From the NCBI GenBank assembly GCA_031396205.1, contig JANNKH010000022.1, forward strand, positions 42,016 to 106,015: DNA of 64,000 nt, written 5' to 3'. The stretch is from CAISIP01 sp031396205 (lineage in GTDB: Bacteria; Pseudomonadota; Gammaproteobacteria; Burkholderiales; Burkholderiaceae_C). The position numbers were made by a program, and so were the translations under genes. Of the stretch, positions 18,779 to 27,967 are shown one piece after another (the first letter of the stretch is position 1; every line of letters begins with the position of its first letter). Under the pieces are notes generated by a model. That model was not told the origin of the DNA. It made no database searches and saw only the letters and a list, made by a program, of their open reading frames with translations.

Positions 18779-19120
18779 CTAGCTGTCGAGTGCAAGTCTT
18801 GCCTCGCGGCTACGCACGGGTTTTTGGGCGCGCTGCAAGCTGCGCGTCAAGGCCCTCGTGGCGCGGCTCAGCGACCGATCCAGCGCGGTGCGCCAGTCCC
18901 GCGCCAGTGACGCAATGACCACGGTGCCGGCCTTGTCGGTTTTGAGTTCCACCAGGCAGCGTTTGTCCACGCCGCCGCGCGGGCCGTTGACATCTGAGAA
19001 ATGCACCTTGGCGCGCGGTACAAAGGTCGTCAGGCGGCGCAAGGCAAAGCGCACGCGCTCAACCGACAGGTCGCGCATCGGGCTGCCATCGGCATCGCGG
19101 GATTCAAAAAAAATCTGCAT
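18779..19120 (-). CDS. HPF/RaiA-like ribosome-associated protein
   Basis: 113 residues from ATG 19120 (GGAG about 7-10 bases upstream). MQIFFESRDADG, VRFALRRLTTFVPRAKVHFSDVNGPRGGVDKRCLVELK is consistent with the beta-alpha-beta fold of the HPF/RaiA family (motifs quoted in parts), ending in a basic tail (LTRSLQRAQKPVRSREARL). Such proteins bind the small ribosomal subunit in stress or stationary phase. It is divergent from the NhaR-type gene with 100 bases between, so the two probably share a regulatory region. Confidence 0.75.
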   Translation of the reverse strand: MQIFFESRDADGSPMRDLSVERVRFALRRLTTFVPRAKVHFSDVNGPRGGVDKRCLVELKTDKAGTVVIASLARDWRTALDRSLSRATRALTRSLQRAQKPVRSREARLALDS

Positions 19121-19220
19121 GGAACTTGCTCCGGTGAGTGAAAGAAGGCGCAACGGTAGCGCTTAAATTAGCGCTTAAAAAGCAGATAATTTCGCATCGT
19201 TAATCTTAAAAAACCTGACT

Positions 19221-20105
19221 ATGAGACCTTCCTTCAATTACAAGCATCTGTATTATTTCTGGGTGGTGGCCAAGGAAGGCGGCATCTCGCGCGCGGCTGA
19301 CAAGCTGGACATGGCGGTGCAAACCGTGAGTGCACAGGTGCGTGAACTGGAACGGTCCTTGGGATATGCGCTTCTCAGACCCGCCGGTCGCGGGCTGATG
19401 CTGACCGAGGCCGGTCTGGCCGCCATGCAACAGGCCGACCTGATTTTTCAGCTGGGCGAAAATCTGCCCGCACGGGTGCGCGACGCAGTGAGTTCGCCGA
19501 CCGTGCGCTTGGTGGTCGGCATCTCTGACGGTCTGCCCAAGCTCGTGGTGCGCCGCTTGCTGCAGCCGGTGATCCTTGAACCAAATTTGCACCTGTTATG
19601 CCATGAGGGTGGGTTTGATAGTCTTCTGGGCGATCTCGCCCTGCACCGGTTGGACGTCGTGTTGTCGGACCGACCCGCACCCTCCAACCCCAACATCAAG
19701 CTGTACAGCCACTCTATGGGGTCTTCGTCTATCGGATGGTACGGAACGGCTGCGATGGTTGAAGCCACGCGTTACGACTTTCCGCAAAGCCTGGGCGATG
19801 TTCCCTTGTTGCTACCCACCGCACATACTGCGGTGCGCGACCGCCTAGACCAGTGGTTTGAGCAGCGCGCCATACGGCCACGGATCGTGGGCGAGTTTGC
19901 GGACAGCGCCTTGCTGAAGACCTTTGGCGCCAGCGGCATGGGCGCGTTTCCGGCGGCTGAGCGGGTGCATGAAGACTTGCTGGCCCATTACGCAGTGCAG
20001 CGCCTGGGCCCCTGTGAGGGGGTTACCGAGCATTTTTTTGCAATTGGCACCGAAAAGAGAGTGCAGCACCCGCTGGTACAGCGCCTGCTGCAGCCGATGC
20101 ATTAG
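19221..20105 (+). CDS. nhaR: LysR-family regulator, NhaR type
   Basis: 294 residues. N-terminal winged helix: FNYKHLYYFWVVAKEGGISRAA, KLDMAVQTVSAQVRELERSLG, then LLRPAGRGLMLTEAG. Effector domain follows NhaR rather than generic LysR: LVVGISDGLPKLVVRRLL, HRLDVVLSDRPAP and FGASGMGAFPAA. In E. coli NhaR activates the Na+/H+ antiporter nhaA; there is no antiporter gene here, so the nearby targets may be the divergent RaiA-like and BI-1 genes. GC looks a little lower than in neighbouring genes. Confidence 0.8.
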   Translation: MRPSFNYKHLYYFWVVAKEGGISRAADKLDMAVQTVSAQVRELERSLGYALLRPAGRGLMLTEAGLAAMQQADLIFQLGENLPARVRDAVSSPTVRLVVGISDGLPKLVVRRLLQPVILEPNLHLLCHEGGFDSLLGDLALHRLDVVLSDRPAPSNPNIKLYSHSMGSSSIGWYGTAAMVEATRYDFPQSLGDVPLLLPTAHTAVRDRLDQWFEQRAIRPRIVGEFADSALLKTFGASGMGAFPAAERVHEDLLAHYAVQRLGPCEGVTEHFFAIGTEKRVQHPLVQRLLQPMH

Positions 20106-20760
20106 TGCCGCACAGTTAAAGGCGGGCCAGTGACCACGGCGCGCAAAGTGTCGCTGCGGGACCCATAACGTATATGGCGTCCAGGCTCGCCGGTGACTGG
20201 CACGCCCACGTTGGTACTACTGCAGTCTCACCCTTTGGATTGTGCGGTCGCTGTGCGCACGCTCAACAGCATGGCCAAGGCCAAGATACCCACCTCCACA
20301 CCCGGTGAGAAAACCACTGGGATGTCGTAGATGTCGATCAGGCACACATCTTGGTTCGGATGCCTACCCGGCCAAATGACCTGCCAAGGCAAGATCCTGT
20401 TATGCCATCCATCTTGATGCCTCATAGCCGACGCTCGTGAGGACCCGCAAATGGTCGCTTGCGGGTGCCCGTTTTGATGGAACGGGCCACATTGCCGACG
20501 GTCAAATCTGTTTCTTCTATGACCGATCCAGCGCAGGCAGTTCGCAATTCGGTTGACCCGCTTTCAGTCTTTTGGAACTGGTCAACTTTCTCGCAAGCCG
20601 ACGATCAAGAATGCATGTCAGGGATTGGCGCAGGGCAGAAGACTGCGCGATCCATCCTGGGCCAACAGCGTGGTAGAACCCCTTGCGGCAACAAAAGACC
20701 CGCAATGCTAGGAAACATGCGGGTTTTATAGATGTCGTGCAACCGCGTGAGTGGCCTGTC
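20106..20760. other. Gene-poor stretch downstream of the tRNA-Arg gene
   Basis: About 650 bases with no convincing gene: short open frames on both strands (for example 20228-20425 minus, 20459-20731 plus) have no recognisable domain or ribosome-binding site. By eye it is less GC-rich than the flanks. It holds two hairpins with the same arms, acccgca / tgcgggt: 20443-20466 and 20698-20724. The second is the probable terminator of the tRNA genes. The position just 3' of a tRNA gene is a common integration site, so this may be a decayed insertion. Confidence 0.5.
20693..20724 (-). terminator. Probable terminator of the tRNA-Pro/tRNA-Arg transcript
   Basis: On the minus strand a 7-bp stem (acccgca / tgcgggt) is followed by cttttg, 37 bases beyond the CCA end of tRNA-Arg. 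Confidence 0.55.
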
Positions 20761-20837
<77 letters not shown>

Positions 20838-20867
20838 CAAGGAGGAGCACACAAATGCGATGAATGA

Positions 20868-20944
<77 letters not shown>

Positions 20945-21032
20945 ACGAGCCCGTATTCTATCTGCATAAGCAGGGCTTTCCGACGCCATGCCACCATGTT
21001 GGGTGATTGGTGCATGGGCTACAGTTCCTGCC

Positions 21033-21800
21033 ATGGGACAGATGCAAGAACCCACCATCCCCTGGCTGGACGACGGCGAGGCGTTCCCGCCGGTAGCGCG
21101 CGCGCTGGGGCCGCGGTCCGATGCGCCAGGCCTGCTGGCGGCGGGCGGCCGTCTGGATGTTCCCACTTTGCAGCGCGCATACAGCCACGGCATCTTCCCG
21201 TGGTATAGCGAGGGGCAACCCATCCTGTGGTGGAGCCCTGACCCCCGCATGGTGCTGCAGGTCAAGGATTTTCGACTGCATCCGTCGATGCGCAAGACCG
21301 TGCGCCGGTTCATGCGCGCCGACCGTTGCGAAATTCGTATCGATTCGGACTTTGCACGAGTCATCGACCGCTGCGCCAACAGCCCGCGCGACGGCGCCGG
21401 GGGTACCTGGATCGTGACCGACATGCAATTGGCCTATCGCCAATTGCACCGGACCGGGCTGGCACACAGCGTCGAGACCTGGATCAGCGGCGAGTTGATC
21501 GGCGGCCTGTATTGCGTGGCGATCGGCAAGGCAGTCTTTGGCGAGTCGATGTTCAGCGACCAGCGCGATGCATCCAAGATCGCGTTGGCCGCGCTGGTCG
21601 CGTTTTGTCGCGCGCACGCAATCAAGGCCATCGACTGCCAGCAAAACACCCGACACCTGGCATCGCTGGGCGCCGCGGAAATGCCCCGCTCGGCGTTCCT
21701 GCGGCACTGCGATAACGCAGTCCGCCTGCCCTCGCCGCGGTGGCAATTCGAGCCTCTATACTGGCAGCAACTCCTGCCCGATCCGGACGCAAACCAGTGA
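21033..21800 (+). CDS. aat: Leucyl/phenylalanyl-tRNA--protein transferase
   Basis: 255 residues from ATG 21033 (ATG 21042 is also possible; the open frame from 20988 runs toward the tRNA). Signature LQRAYSHGIFPWYSEGQPILWWSPDPR, seen in parts, plus TWIVTDMQLAYRQLH, SVETWISGELIGGLYC and GKAVFGESMFS, which are the GNAT-like core of Aat. Transfers Leu or Phe from tRNA to proteins with N-terminal Arg or Lys, marking them for ClpAP. Its stop overlaps the bpt start (GTGA). Confidence 0.95.
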   Translation: MGQMQEPTIPWLDDGEAFPPVARALGPRSDAPGLLAAGGRLDVPTLQRAYSHGIFPWYSEGQPILWWSPDPRMVLQVKDFRLHPSMRKTVRRFMRADRCEIRIDSDFARVIDRCANSPRDGAGGTWIVTDMQLAYRQLHRTGLAHSVETWISGELIGGLYCVAIGKAVFGESMFSDQRDASKIALAALVAFCRAHAIKAIDCQQNTRHLASLGAAEMPRSAFLRHCDNAVRLPSPRWQFEPLYWQQLLPDPDANQ

Positions 21801-22573
21801 CCCACCTCAAGGATCTACCGCTCCAGACGCTGCAGTTTTATGCGACAGCGCCCTATCCGTGCAGCTACCTGAATGGCAGACAGGCACGCTCGCAGGTCGC
21901 CACGCCCAGCCATTTGATCAACAACGCGACCTACTCCGAGTTGGTCAGCCAGGGCTTTCGGCGCAGCGGCATGTTCACCTACCGGCCATATTGCGACGGC
22001 TGTGATGCCTGTACACCGCTGCGAGTGCTGGTGCAGCCATTCAAACCCGAGCGAAGCCAGCGACGTGCCTGGCGCCAACATACGCCATTGCAGGCGCGGG
22101 TGATCAAGCTGGGTTTTTCGCCCGAACACTACCAGTTGTATCTGCGTTACCAGAACGGACGCCATGCCGGTGGTGGGATGGACCAGGACAGCGTTGAGCA
22201 ATACACCCAGTTCCTGCTGCAAAGCCGCGTCAATTCGCGCCTGGTCGAGTTTCGGGAGCCGGGCATCAACGGTCAGCCGGGCGCGCTGAAGATCGTCTCC
22301 ATACTGGACGTCCTGGAAGACGGCATCTCGGCCGTCTACACCTTCTACGAACCGGAGGCCGGCACCAGCTATGGGACCTATTGCGTTCTGTGTCAGATCG
22401 CGCAGGCCCGTACGATGGGCCTGCCCCATCTGTACCTGGGCTACTGGATCGCGCAAAGTGACAAGATGAACTACAAGGCGCGATTCAACCCGCTGCAGAT
22501 TCGGGTCAATGGCGCATGGCAAACGCCCATGGCCGGAAAAAGTGCGGCCGTGCAAGGCGATCGAACTGCATGA
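21797..22573 (+). CDS. bpt: Aspartate/glutamate leucyltransferase (ATE/Bpt family)
   Basis: 258 residues. GTG start at 21797 overlaps the aat stop; the upstream open frame is a shadow of aat. The N-terminal Cys motif is present (YCDGCDACTPLRV), as are FRRSGMFTYRP and the C-terminal YLGYWIAQSDKMNYKARFNPLQI. The family transfers Leu (Bpt) or Arg (eukaryotic ATE1) to proteins with N-terminal Asp or Glu. Pairing with aat gives a two-branch N-degron pathway, as known in Vibrio and betaproteobacteria. Confidence 0.93.
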   Translation: MTHLKDLPLQTLQFYATAPYPCSYLNGRQARSQVATPSHLINNATYSELVSQGFRRSGMFTYRPYCDGCDACTPLRVLVQPFKPERSQRRAWRQHTPLQARVIKLGFSPEHYQLYLRYQNGRHAGGGMDQDSVEQYTQFLLQSRVNSRLVEFREPGINGQPGALKIVSILDVLEDGISAVYTFYEPEAGTSYGTYCVLCQIAQARTMGLPHLYLGYWIAQSDKMNYKARFNPLQIRVNGAWQTPMAGKSAAVQGDRTA

Positions 22574-23364
22574 AAAAAAACGAGTCGGGCCAGGCCGCGA
22601 CACCGACGGTGCAGGTCATCGAACGCATGTTCTCGCTGATGGACGTGCTCGCGTCGCGCGACGACGCGATCTCCCTCAAGGACATCAGCGAGAAGACCGG
22701 GCTGCACCCCTCGACCGCACACCGGATACTCAATGACCTGGCCATCGGGCGTTACGTCGAACGACCGCATGCGGGCAGCTACCGCCTGGGCATGCGGCTG
22801 CTGGAGCTGGGCAATCTGGTCAAGGACCGCCTCAGCGTGCGCGACGCTGCGTTGGGTCCGATGCGCGAGTTGCACAAGCGCATCCAGCAACCGGTCAACC
22901 TGAGCATGCGCCAGGGCGACGAGATCGTGTATGTCGAGCGCGCATTCAGCGAACGCTCCGGCATGCAGGTGGTGCGCGCCATCGGCGGGCGGGCTCCGCT
23001 GCACCTGACCTCGGTCGGAAAACTATTTCTTGCGGCCGACGACACGCAGCGGATCCGCGCATACGCCGGCCGCACGGGTCTGCATGGCCATACGCGCAAC
23101 AGCATCACGCAACTTCCCCTGCTGGAGCGGGAGTTGGCAATGGTGCGCCAGTTCCACTACGCACAGGACAATGAGGAACTCGAGCTCGGTGTGCGCTGCA
23201 TGGCCGCGGGCATCTACGACGACCAGGGCAAGCTGGTAGCGGGATTGTCGATTTCGGCACCGGCAAGCAGGCTCGAGGAAAGCTGGCTTGCCCCCTTGCA
23301 GGACACGGCCCAGCAAATATCCCATACGCTGGGTTTCGTGGCTGACGGCCCGCACCGGCCTTAG
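22570..23364 (+). CDS. IclR family transcriptional regulator
   Basis: 264 residues from ATG 22570, which overlaps the bpt stop (ATGA). N-terminal helix-turn-helix: VIERMFSLMDVLASRDDAISL, KDISEKTGLHPSTAHRILNDL; C-terminal IclR effector domain: RQGDEIVYVERAFSERSG, APLHLTSVGKLFLA, GVRCMAAGIYDDQGKLVAGLSIS. Effector unknown and no catabolic genes adjoin it. In many relatives aat-bpt is followed by pyrD; here that place is taken by a regulator. Confidence 0.9.
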   Translation: MKKNESGQAATPTVQVIERMFSLMDVLASRDDAISLKDISEKTGLHPSTAHRILNDLAIGRYVERPHAGSYRLGMRLLELGNLVKDRLSVRDAALGPMRELHKRIQQPVNLSMRQGDEIVYVERAFSERSGMQVVRAIGGRAPLHLTSVGKLFLAADDTQRIRAYAGRTGLHGHTRNSITQLPLLERELAMVRQFHYAQDNEELELGVRCMAAGIYDDQGKLVAGLSISAPASRLEESWLAPLQDTAQQISHTLGFVADGPHRP

Positions 23365-23371
23365 CAGTGCA

Positions 23372-23388
23372 AAGCCCCGACGGGGCTT
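23372..23388. terminator. Bidirectional terminator candidate
   Basis: Seven-base-pair stem aagcccc / ggggctt with a 3-base loop, between the convergent iclR-type gene and the PBP7 gene. The A/T ends of the stem give only a short U run. Confidence 0.5.
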
Positions 23389-23408
23389 GATCGCCCGCTC
23401 CCGGGCGC

Positions 23409-24416
23409 TCAGCGCAGGATGACTTGCGCCACCTTGGCGGACTCGACCCAATTGCGAACCCGCTCGGCGTCCCCCAGTCGGCTGAGTTTGCCGGCCGAGT
23501 CGAGGAACACCATGATCAGGTTGCGACCAGCGATGGTGGTCTGCATCACCAGGCAGCGACCGGCCTCGGATATGTAGCCCGTCTTTTGCAGGCCGATCTC
23601 CCAATTCGGGTTGTTCACCAGCCGATTGGTATTGTTGTATTGCAGCGTGCGGGCGCCCACCGACACTTCGTATTTCGGGGACGTCGACAACTCGCGCAAA
23701 GTCGCGTCCGCATGCGCGGTGTTCACCAGTTTGGCCAGGTCTTGCGCGCTGGATTGGTTCTTGCTCGACAAGCCGGTCGGCTCGACGAATCGGGTGTCGT
23801 TCATGCCGAGTTCACGCGCCTTGTTGTTCATCTGCGCGACAAACGTCGCCATACCACCTGGCGCGCTACGCGCCAACGCATGGGCAGCACGGTTCTCGCT
23901 GGACATCAGGGCCAGATGCAGCAACTCGCCGCGATTGAGCTCTGTGCCAACCCGCAGGCGCGAACGGCTGCCCTTTTCGGTGTCAACGTCGTCTTGCGCG
24001 ATGACGATCACCTCGTCCATCGGCAGACGCAAGTCCTTCACGATCAGTGCGGTCATCAACTTGGTCAAAGACGCGATGGGCAGCACAGCCTGATCATTTT
24101 TGCGAAACAGCACTTCGCGCGTGTCCTGGTCGATCACATAGGCCACGCTCGACTTGAGATCCAGCGGATCGCTGCTGTCGTGCAGTCCAGCCACCGCACC
24201 ATAAGAAGGCTTCTCGACCGTGCGCGGCGCGTAAACCACATGCTTGCGCTTGGCGGTTTCAGCGACTACCCGCTTGCTCATACTGCGCTTGACAACCTGC
24301 GGCTTCTTCACAACCGACTTGACTGCCACCCTCTTGTTGGTACCTGCGTGTGACGCTGGCACCAGCAGCGCCAGAAAAAACCCGCACACCACGAGGAAAC
24401 GCGCTATTTGATTCAT
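23409..24416 (-). CDS. pbpG: D-alanyl-D-alanine endopeptidase (PBP7/PbpG-like)
   Basis: 335 residues. Signal peptide (FLVVCGFFLALLVPASHAG), a Lys/Arg/Val-rich linker (about 26-70), then a peptidase S11 domain with the three penicillin-binding motifs: S116-LTK119, S173-EN175 and K278-TG280. The C-terminal beta domain of DacA carboxypeptidases is absent, which fits the endopeptidase PBP7 group. Cleaves D-Ala-meso-DAP cross-links in the periplasm. The basic linker is longer than in E. coli PbpG. Confidence 0.9.
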   Translation of the reverse strand: MNQIARFLVVCGFFLALLVPASHAGTNKRVAVKSVVKKPQVVKRSMSKRVVAETAKRKHVVYAPRTVEKPSYGAVAGLHDSSDPLDLKSSVAYVIDQDTREVLFRKNDQAVLPIASLTKLMTALIVKDLRLPMDEVIVIAQDDVDTEKGSRSRLRVGTELNRGELLHLALMSSENRAAHALARSAPGGMATFVAQMNNKARELGMNDTRFVEPTGLSSKNQSSAQDLAKLVNTAHADATLRELSTSPKYEVSVGARTLQYNNTNRLVNNPNWEIGLQKTGYISEAGRCLVMQTTIAGRNLIMVFLDSAGKLSRLGDAERVRNWVESAKVAQVILR

Positions 24417-24543
24417 CTATTACCTCGGATTCGTCAATAGGGACTCGGAGCCGTTGCGGCGGCAAGCCCTCTGCGCCGAGTTTAAACAGAAAAGTGACAC
24501 AAGATCAACTACTTGCGCTACATATTTCATGCTTATTGGCGAA

Positions 24544-26094
24544 TCACGGATTTGTCCACCCTTGTGCAGGCACTCGTTCAGCTTTGCTATGTAACTTGTT
24601 GAGTGCACTCAGATAAGCCTTTGCCGACGCGACAATGATGTCCGGGTCTGCACCGACACCATTGACGACCCGCCCACTGTTTTGCAGCCGCACCGTCACC
24701 TCGCCCTGGCTTTCGGTCGAGCCACTGATGGCATTGACTGAATACAACACCATCTCGGCACCGCTGTGGACATGCGATTCGATGGCCTTGAGGGAAGCGT
24801 CCACCGGACCATTGCCAACCGACGCTGCCGTGAACTCCTTGCCGTCCACCGTGAAGACAACGCGGGCGTGAGGGCGTTCACCGGTCTCGCTGTGTTGCGC
24901 CAGGGATACAAAACCGTAGTGCTCGTTGTCGTGGGTGACGCTTTCGTCACTGACCAGGGCCAGGATGTCCTCGTCGAAAATGTCGCTCTTGCGATCGGCC
25001 AGCTCCTTGAATCGGGCGAACGCCGTATTGGTGTCGGCCTCACTCTCCATCGCCACGCCCAGTTCGACCAGGCGCTGCTTGAACGCGTTGCGCCCGCTGA
25101 GCTTGCCAAGCACGATCTTGTTCGCGGTCCAGCCGACGTCTTCGGCACGCATGATCTCGTAGGTGTCGCGCGCCTTGAGAACGCCATCCTGGTGGATGCC
25201 CGATGCATGCGCAAAGGCATTGGCCCCCACTACCGCCTTGTTTGGCTGCACGACGAATCCGGTCGTCTGGCTCACCATCCGGCTCGCCGCGAGGATGTGC
25301 AGCGCATCGATGTTCATGTCCAGCCCGAAATAGTCCTTGCGGGTTTTCACTGCCATCACAATTTCTTCCAGCGAACAGTTCCCCGCGCGCTCACCCAGGC
25401 CATTGATGGTGCACTCCACCTGGCGCGCACCGCCAATCTTGACACCGGCCAAGGAATTGGCCACCGCCATGCCCAGATCGTTGTGGCAATGCACCGACCA
25501 TACCGCCTTGTCACTGTTCGGAATGCGCTCGCGCAAGGTCTTGATGAACGCGCCATACAGCTCGGGAATGGCATAACCGACGGTATCGGGCACGTTGATC
25601 GTCGTCGCACCTTCGTTGATGGTCGCCTCGATCACACGGCACAGGAAATCGACGTCACTGCGATATCCATCTTCCGGGCTGAACTCGACATCGGCCACCA
25701 GGTTGCGCGCAAATCGGACCGACTGCCTGGCCTGCTCGAAGACCTGGTCGGGCGTCATGCGCAACTTCTTCTCCATATGCAGGGCAGAGGTCGCAATAAA
25801 GGTGTGGATGCGCGCGTTGTTGGCGCCCTTGAGCGCCTCGGCCGCGCGGGAGATATCGCGGTCATTGGCACGCGACAAAGAGCATATGGTGGAGTCCTTG
25901 ATTGCGTTGGCGATGGCCTGCACCGCCTCGAAGTCGCCATTGGAACTGGCGGCAAAACCGGCTTCAATCACGTCAACCCGCAGACGTTCGAGCTGGCGGG
26001 CGATGCGCAGCTTCTCGTCTCGGGTCATGGATGCGCCGGGCGATTGTTCGCCGTCGCGCAAGGTGGTGTCAAAGATGATCAGCTTGTCGGTCAT
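24544..26094 (-). CDS. leuA: 2-isopropylmalate synthase, type 1
   Basis: 516 residues from ATG 26094 (GAGGAAAA upstream). Catalytic domain: IIFDTTLRDGEQSPGASM, VIEAGFAASSNGDF, SVHCHNDLGMAVANS and GLGERAGNCSLEE; C-terminal LeuA dimer/allosteric domain from about 390 (HARVVFTVDGKEFTAASVGNGPVDASLKAI, in parts). Condenses acetyl-CoA with 2-oxoisovalerate, first step of leucine synthesis; leucine feedback is expected through the C-terminal domain. It starts 38 bases after the end of the type 2 synthase gene, so the two may be co-transcribed. Confidence 0.95.
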   Translation of the reverse strand: MTDKLIIFDTTLRDGEQSPGASMTRDEKLRIARQLERLRVDVIEAGFAASSNGDFEAVQAIANAIKDSTICSLSRANDRDISRAAEALKGANNARIHTFIATSALHMEKKLRMTPDQVFEQARQSVRFARNLVADVEFSPEDGYRSDVDFLCRVIEATINEGATTINVPDTVGYAIPELYGAFIKTLRERIPNSDKAVWSVHCHNDLGMAVANSLAGVKIGGARQVECTINGLGERAGNCSLEEIVMAVKTRKDYFGLDMNIDALHILAASRMVSQTTGFVVQPNKAVVGANAFAHASGIHQDGVLKARDTYEIMRAEDVGWTANKIVLGKLSGRNAFKQRLVELGVAMESEADTNTAFARFKELADRKSDIFDEDILALVSDESVTHDNEHYGFVSLAQHSETGERPHARVVFTVDGKEFTAASVGNGPVDASLKAIESHVHSGAEMVLYSVNAISGSTESQGEVTVRLQNSGRVVNGVGADPDIIVASAKAYLSALNKLHSKAERVPAQGWTNP

Positions 26095-26132
26095 GGAATT
26101 TTCCTCTGGACTCAAAAGGGATACGGCACCCG

Positions 26133-27878
26133 CTATTGGACGACGGCAGCTTTCGCATTCACGCCTCGCGCCTGTGCCGTTGCCAGCGGCGGTTCGTAAT
26201 CGGCAATTTTTGCACGCGTCAGGGCACTGGCAACCGCCTTGAGCGAGGCGGCTACGATATTTGCGTCGACTCCGACGCCGAACAGGGTCTGCCGCTCGTC
26301 GACTCGCAGTTCCAGATACGCTATGGCGCGCGCGTTGGCGCCCGAGCCCAGCGCATGCTCGTGGTAGTCGAGCACCCGCACTGCATGGCCCGTGGCCTTG
26401 TTGACACCGTTGACAAAGGCTTCGATCGGTCCATTGCCATTGCCCTGGACGGTGTAGCCACGATCAGCCAGTTGCATGCGGGCGCTGATCGCAACACGCG
26501 CATGGGCCGGCGCATCGTCGTCCTCGCTGAGGTGGTGGGCGCCAACCGTCGGAGTATCCAGGGCGTATTCGCGCCTGAACACCTGCCAGATATCGGGCGC
26601 CGTCAACTCCTTGCCGCCGGCGTCCATGACCTGCTGCACGACCTGGCTGAACTCAATCTGCAGCCTGCGCGGAAGTTCCACGCCATAGTGTGTTTCCAGC
26701 AAGTAGGAGATTCCGCCCTTGCCGGACTGGCTGTTGACCCGGATCACCGCTTCATAGCTGCGCCCGAGGTCGTGCGGATCGATCGGAAGATACGGGATAT
26801 CCCACGCCGGCTCCACCGCCGCGCCCTCGCGGCGCGCTGCCAACGCCTTCTTGATGGCGTCCTGATGTGACCCGGAGAACGAGGTATAGACCAGATCGCC
26901 GACATACGGATGACGGGGATGGACTGGCAACTGGTTGCAATACTCGACCACACGGCGGATCTCGTCGATGTCGGAAAAATCCAGTCCGGGTGAAACCCCT
27001 TGCGAGTAAAGGTTGAGCGCAATATTGACCAGATCCACATTTCCGGTACGTTCCCCGTTGCCGAACAGGCAGCCCTCGATTCGGTCGGCTCCCGCCATCA
27101 GGGCCAGCTCACCGGCGGCGGTTCCGGTACCCCGGTCATTGTGCGGATGCACCGACAACACGATGCAGTCCCGACGTGCCAGATGGGTGTGCATCCACTC
27201 CATCATGTCGGCGAACACATTCGGTGTGGAATATTCGACCGTGGACGGAAGGTTGATGATGCACTTGTGCTCGGGTGTCGGCTGCCAGACCTCGGTCACC
27301 GCATCGACGACACGGCGCGAGAACGTCAGTTCAGTCCCGGAGAAATGCTCGGGTGAATACTGGAACGTCCATTGCGTTGCGGGCTGCCCGGCTGCCAGCC
27401 GCGCGATAAGGCGCACATTGTCGAGCGCAAGTTGCACGATCTGTTCTTCGTCCATTCCGAGCGCGACCCGCCGCATGACCGGCGAAGTGGCGTTGTAGAC
27501 ATGGACAATCGCCCGTTTGGCCCCGACCAGGGAGTCGAACGTGCGCTCGATCAGTTGCGCGCGTGCCTGCGTCAAAACCTGGATCGTGACGTTGTTGGGC
27601 ACCAGGTCTTCATCGATGAGCTTGCGCACAAAATCAAACTCGACCTGCGACGCGGACGGAAATCCCACTTCGATCTGCGTGAATCCGATTTTCACCAGTA
27701 CCTGGAACATGCGCAGCTTGCGCGCAATGTCCATCGGTTCGATCAGCGCCTGGTTGCCGTCACGCAGATCAACGCTGCACCACTGCGGCGCGCACGTCAG
27801 GACTGCGTCGGGCCAGGTTCGATTGGCAAGTCGGACCGGGGCAAACGCCCGGTATTTGCTGCTGGGTTGCTTCAACAT
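26133..27878 (-). CDS. leuA2: 2-isopropylmalate synthase, type 2
   Basis: 581 residues from ATG 27878 (GGGGA upstream); the open frame to 28040 includes the attenuator and is not coding there. Starts KYRAFAPVRLANRTWPD, the signature of the LeuA type 2 family (actinobacterial and fungal-like). Catalytic motifs CSVDLRDGNQAL, VGFPSASQVEFDF, SVHPHNDRGTGTA and LFGNGERTGNVD; C-terminal regulatory domain ending about 570. Same reaction as the neighbouring leuA but only distantly related. Preceded by a leucine leader peptide and terminator, so this copy is probably controlled by leucyl-tRNA supply. Confidence 0.95.
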   Translation of the reverse strand: MLKQPSSKYRAFAPVRLANRTWPDAVLTCAPQWCSVDLRDGNQALIEPMDIARKLRMFQVLVKIGFTQIEVGFPSASQVEFDFVRKLIDEDLVPNNVTIQVLTQARAQLIERTFDSLVGAKRAIVHVYNATSPVMRRVALGMDEEQIVQLALDNVRLIARLAAGQPATQWTFQYSPEHFSGTELTFSRRVVDAVTEVWQPTPEHKCIINLPSTVEYSTPNVFADMMEWMHTHLARRDCIVLSVHPHNDRGTGTAAGELALMAGADRIEGCLFGNGERTGNVDLVNIALNLYSQGVSPGLDFSDIDEIRRVVEYCNQLPVHPRHPYVGDLVYTSFSGSHQDAIKKALAARREGAAVEPAWDIPYLPIDPHDLGRSYEAVIRVNSQSGKGGISYLLETHYGVELPRRLQIEFSQVVQQVMDAGGKELTAPDIWQVFRREYALDTPTVGAHHLSEDDDAPAHARVAISARMQLADRGYTVQGNGNGPIEAFVNGVNKATGHAVRVLDYHEHALGSGANARAIAYLELRVDERQTLFGVGVDANIVAASLKAVASALTRAKIADYEPPLATAQARGVNAKAAVVQ

Positions 27879-27910
27879 CGTGGTTCCCCATGTGATCGAA
27901 CCAGCAACAT

Positions 27911-27951
27911 AAAAACAAAAACGGCTCGTTGCTGGTGCATACGAGCCGTTT
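27911..27951 (-). terminator. Attenuator terminator before leuA2
   Basis: On the minus strand an 11-bp stem (aaacggctcgt / acgagccgttt) with a loop of about 11 bases is followed by ttgttttt. It lies between the leucine leader peptide and leuA2, 33 bases before the leuA2 start. The 5' arm (27946-27940, gctcgta) can instead pair with tacgggc at 27985-27979 in the leader, forming an anti-terminator. Confidence 0.85.
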
Positions 27952-27967
27952 GATCGATTAGCGCAAG

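Noticed and set aside
20228..20425. 65-codon open frame on the minus strand near the tRNA genes
   Set aside because: No ribosome-binding site, no domain, and it sits in the gene-poor region.
20443..20466. Terminator-like hairpin on the plus strand after nhaR
   Set aside because: It lies about 340 bases after the nhaR stop with only a short T run downstream; kept only as one of two matching hairpins in the insertion finding.
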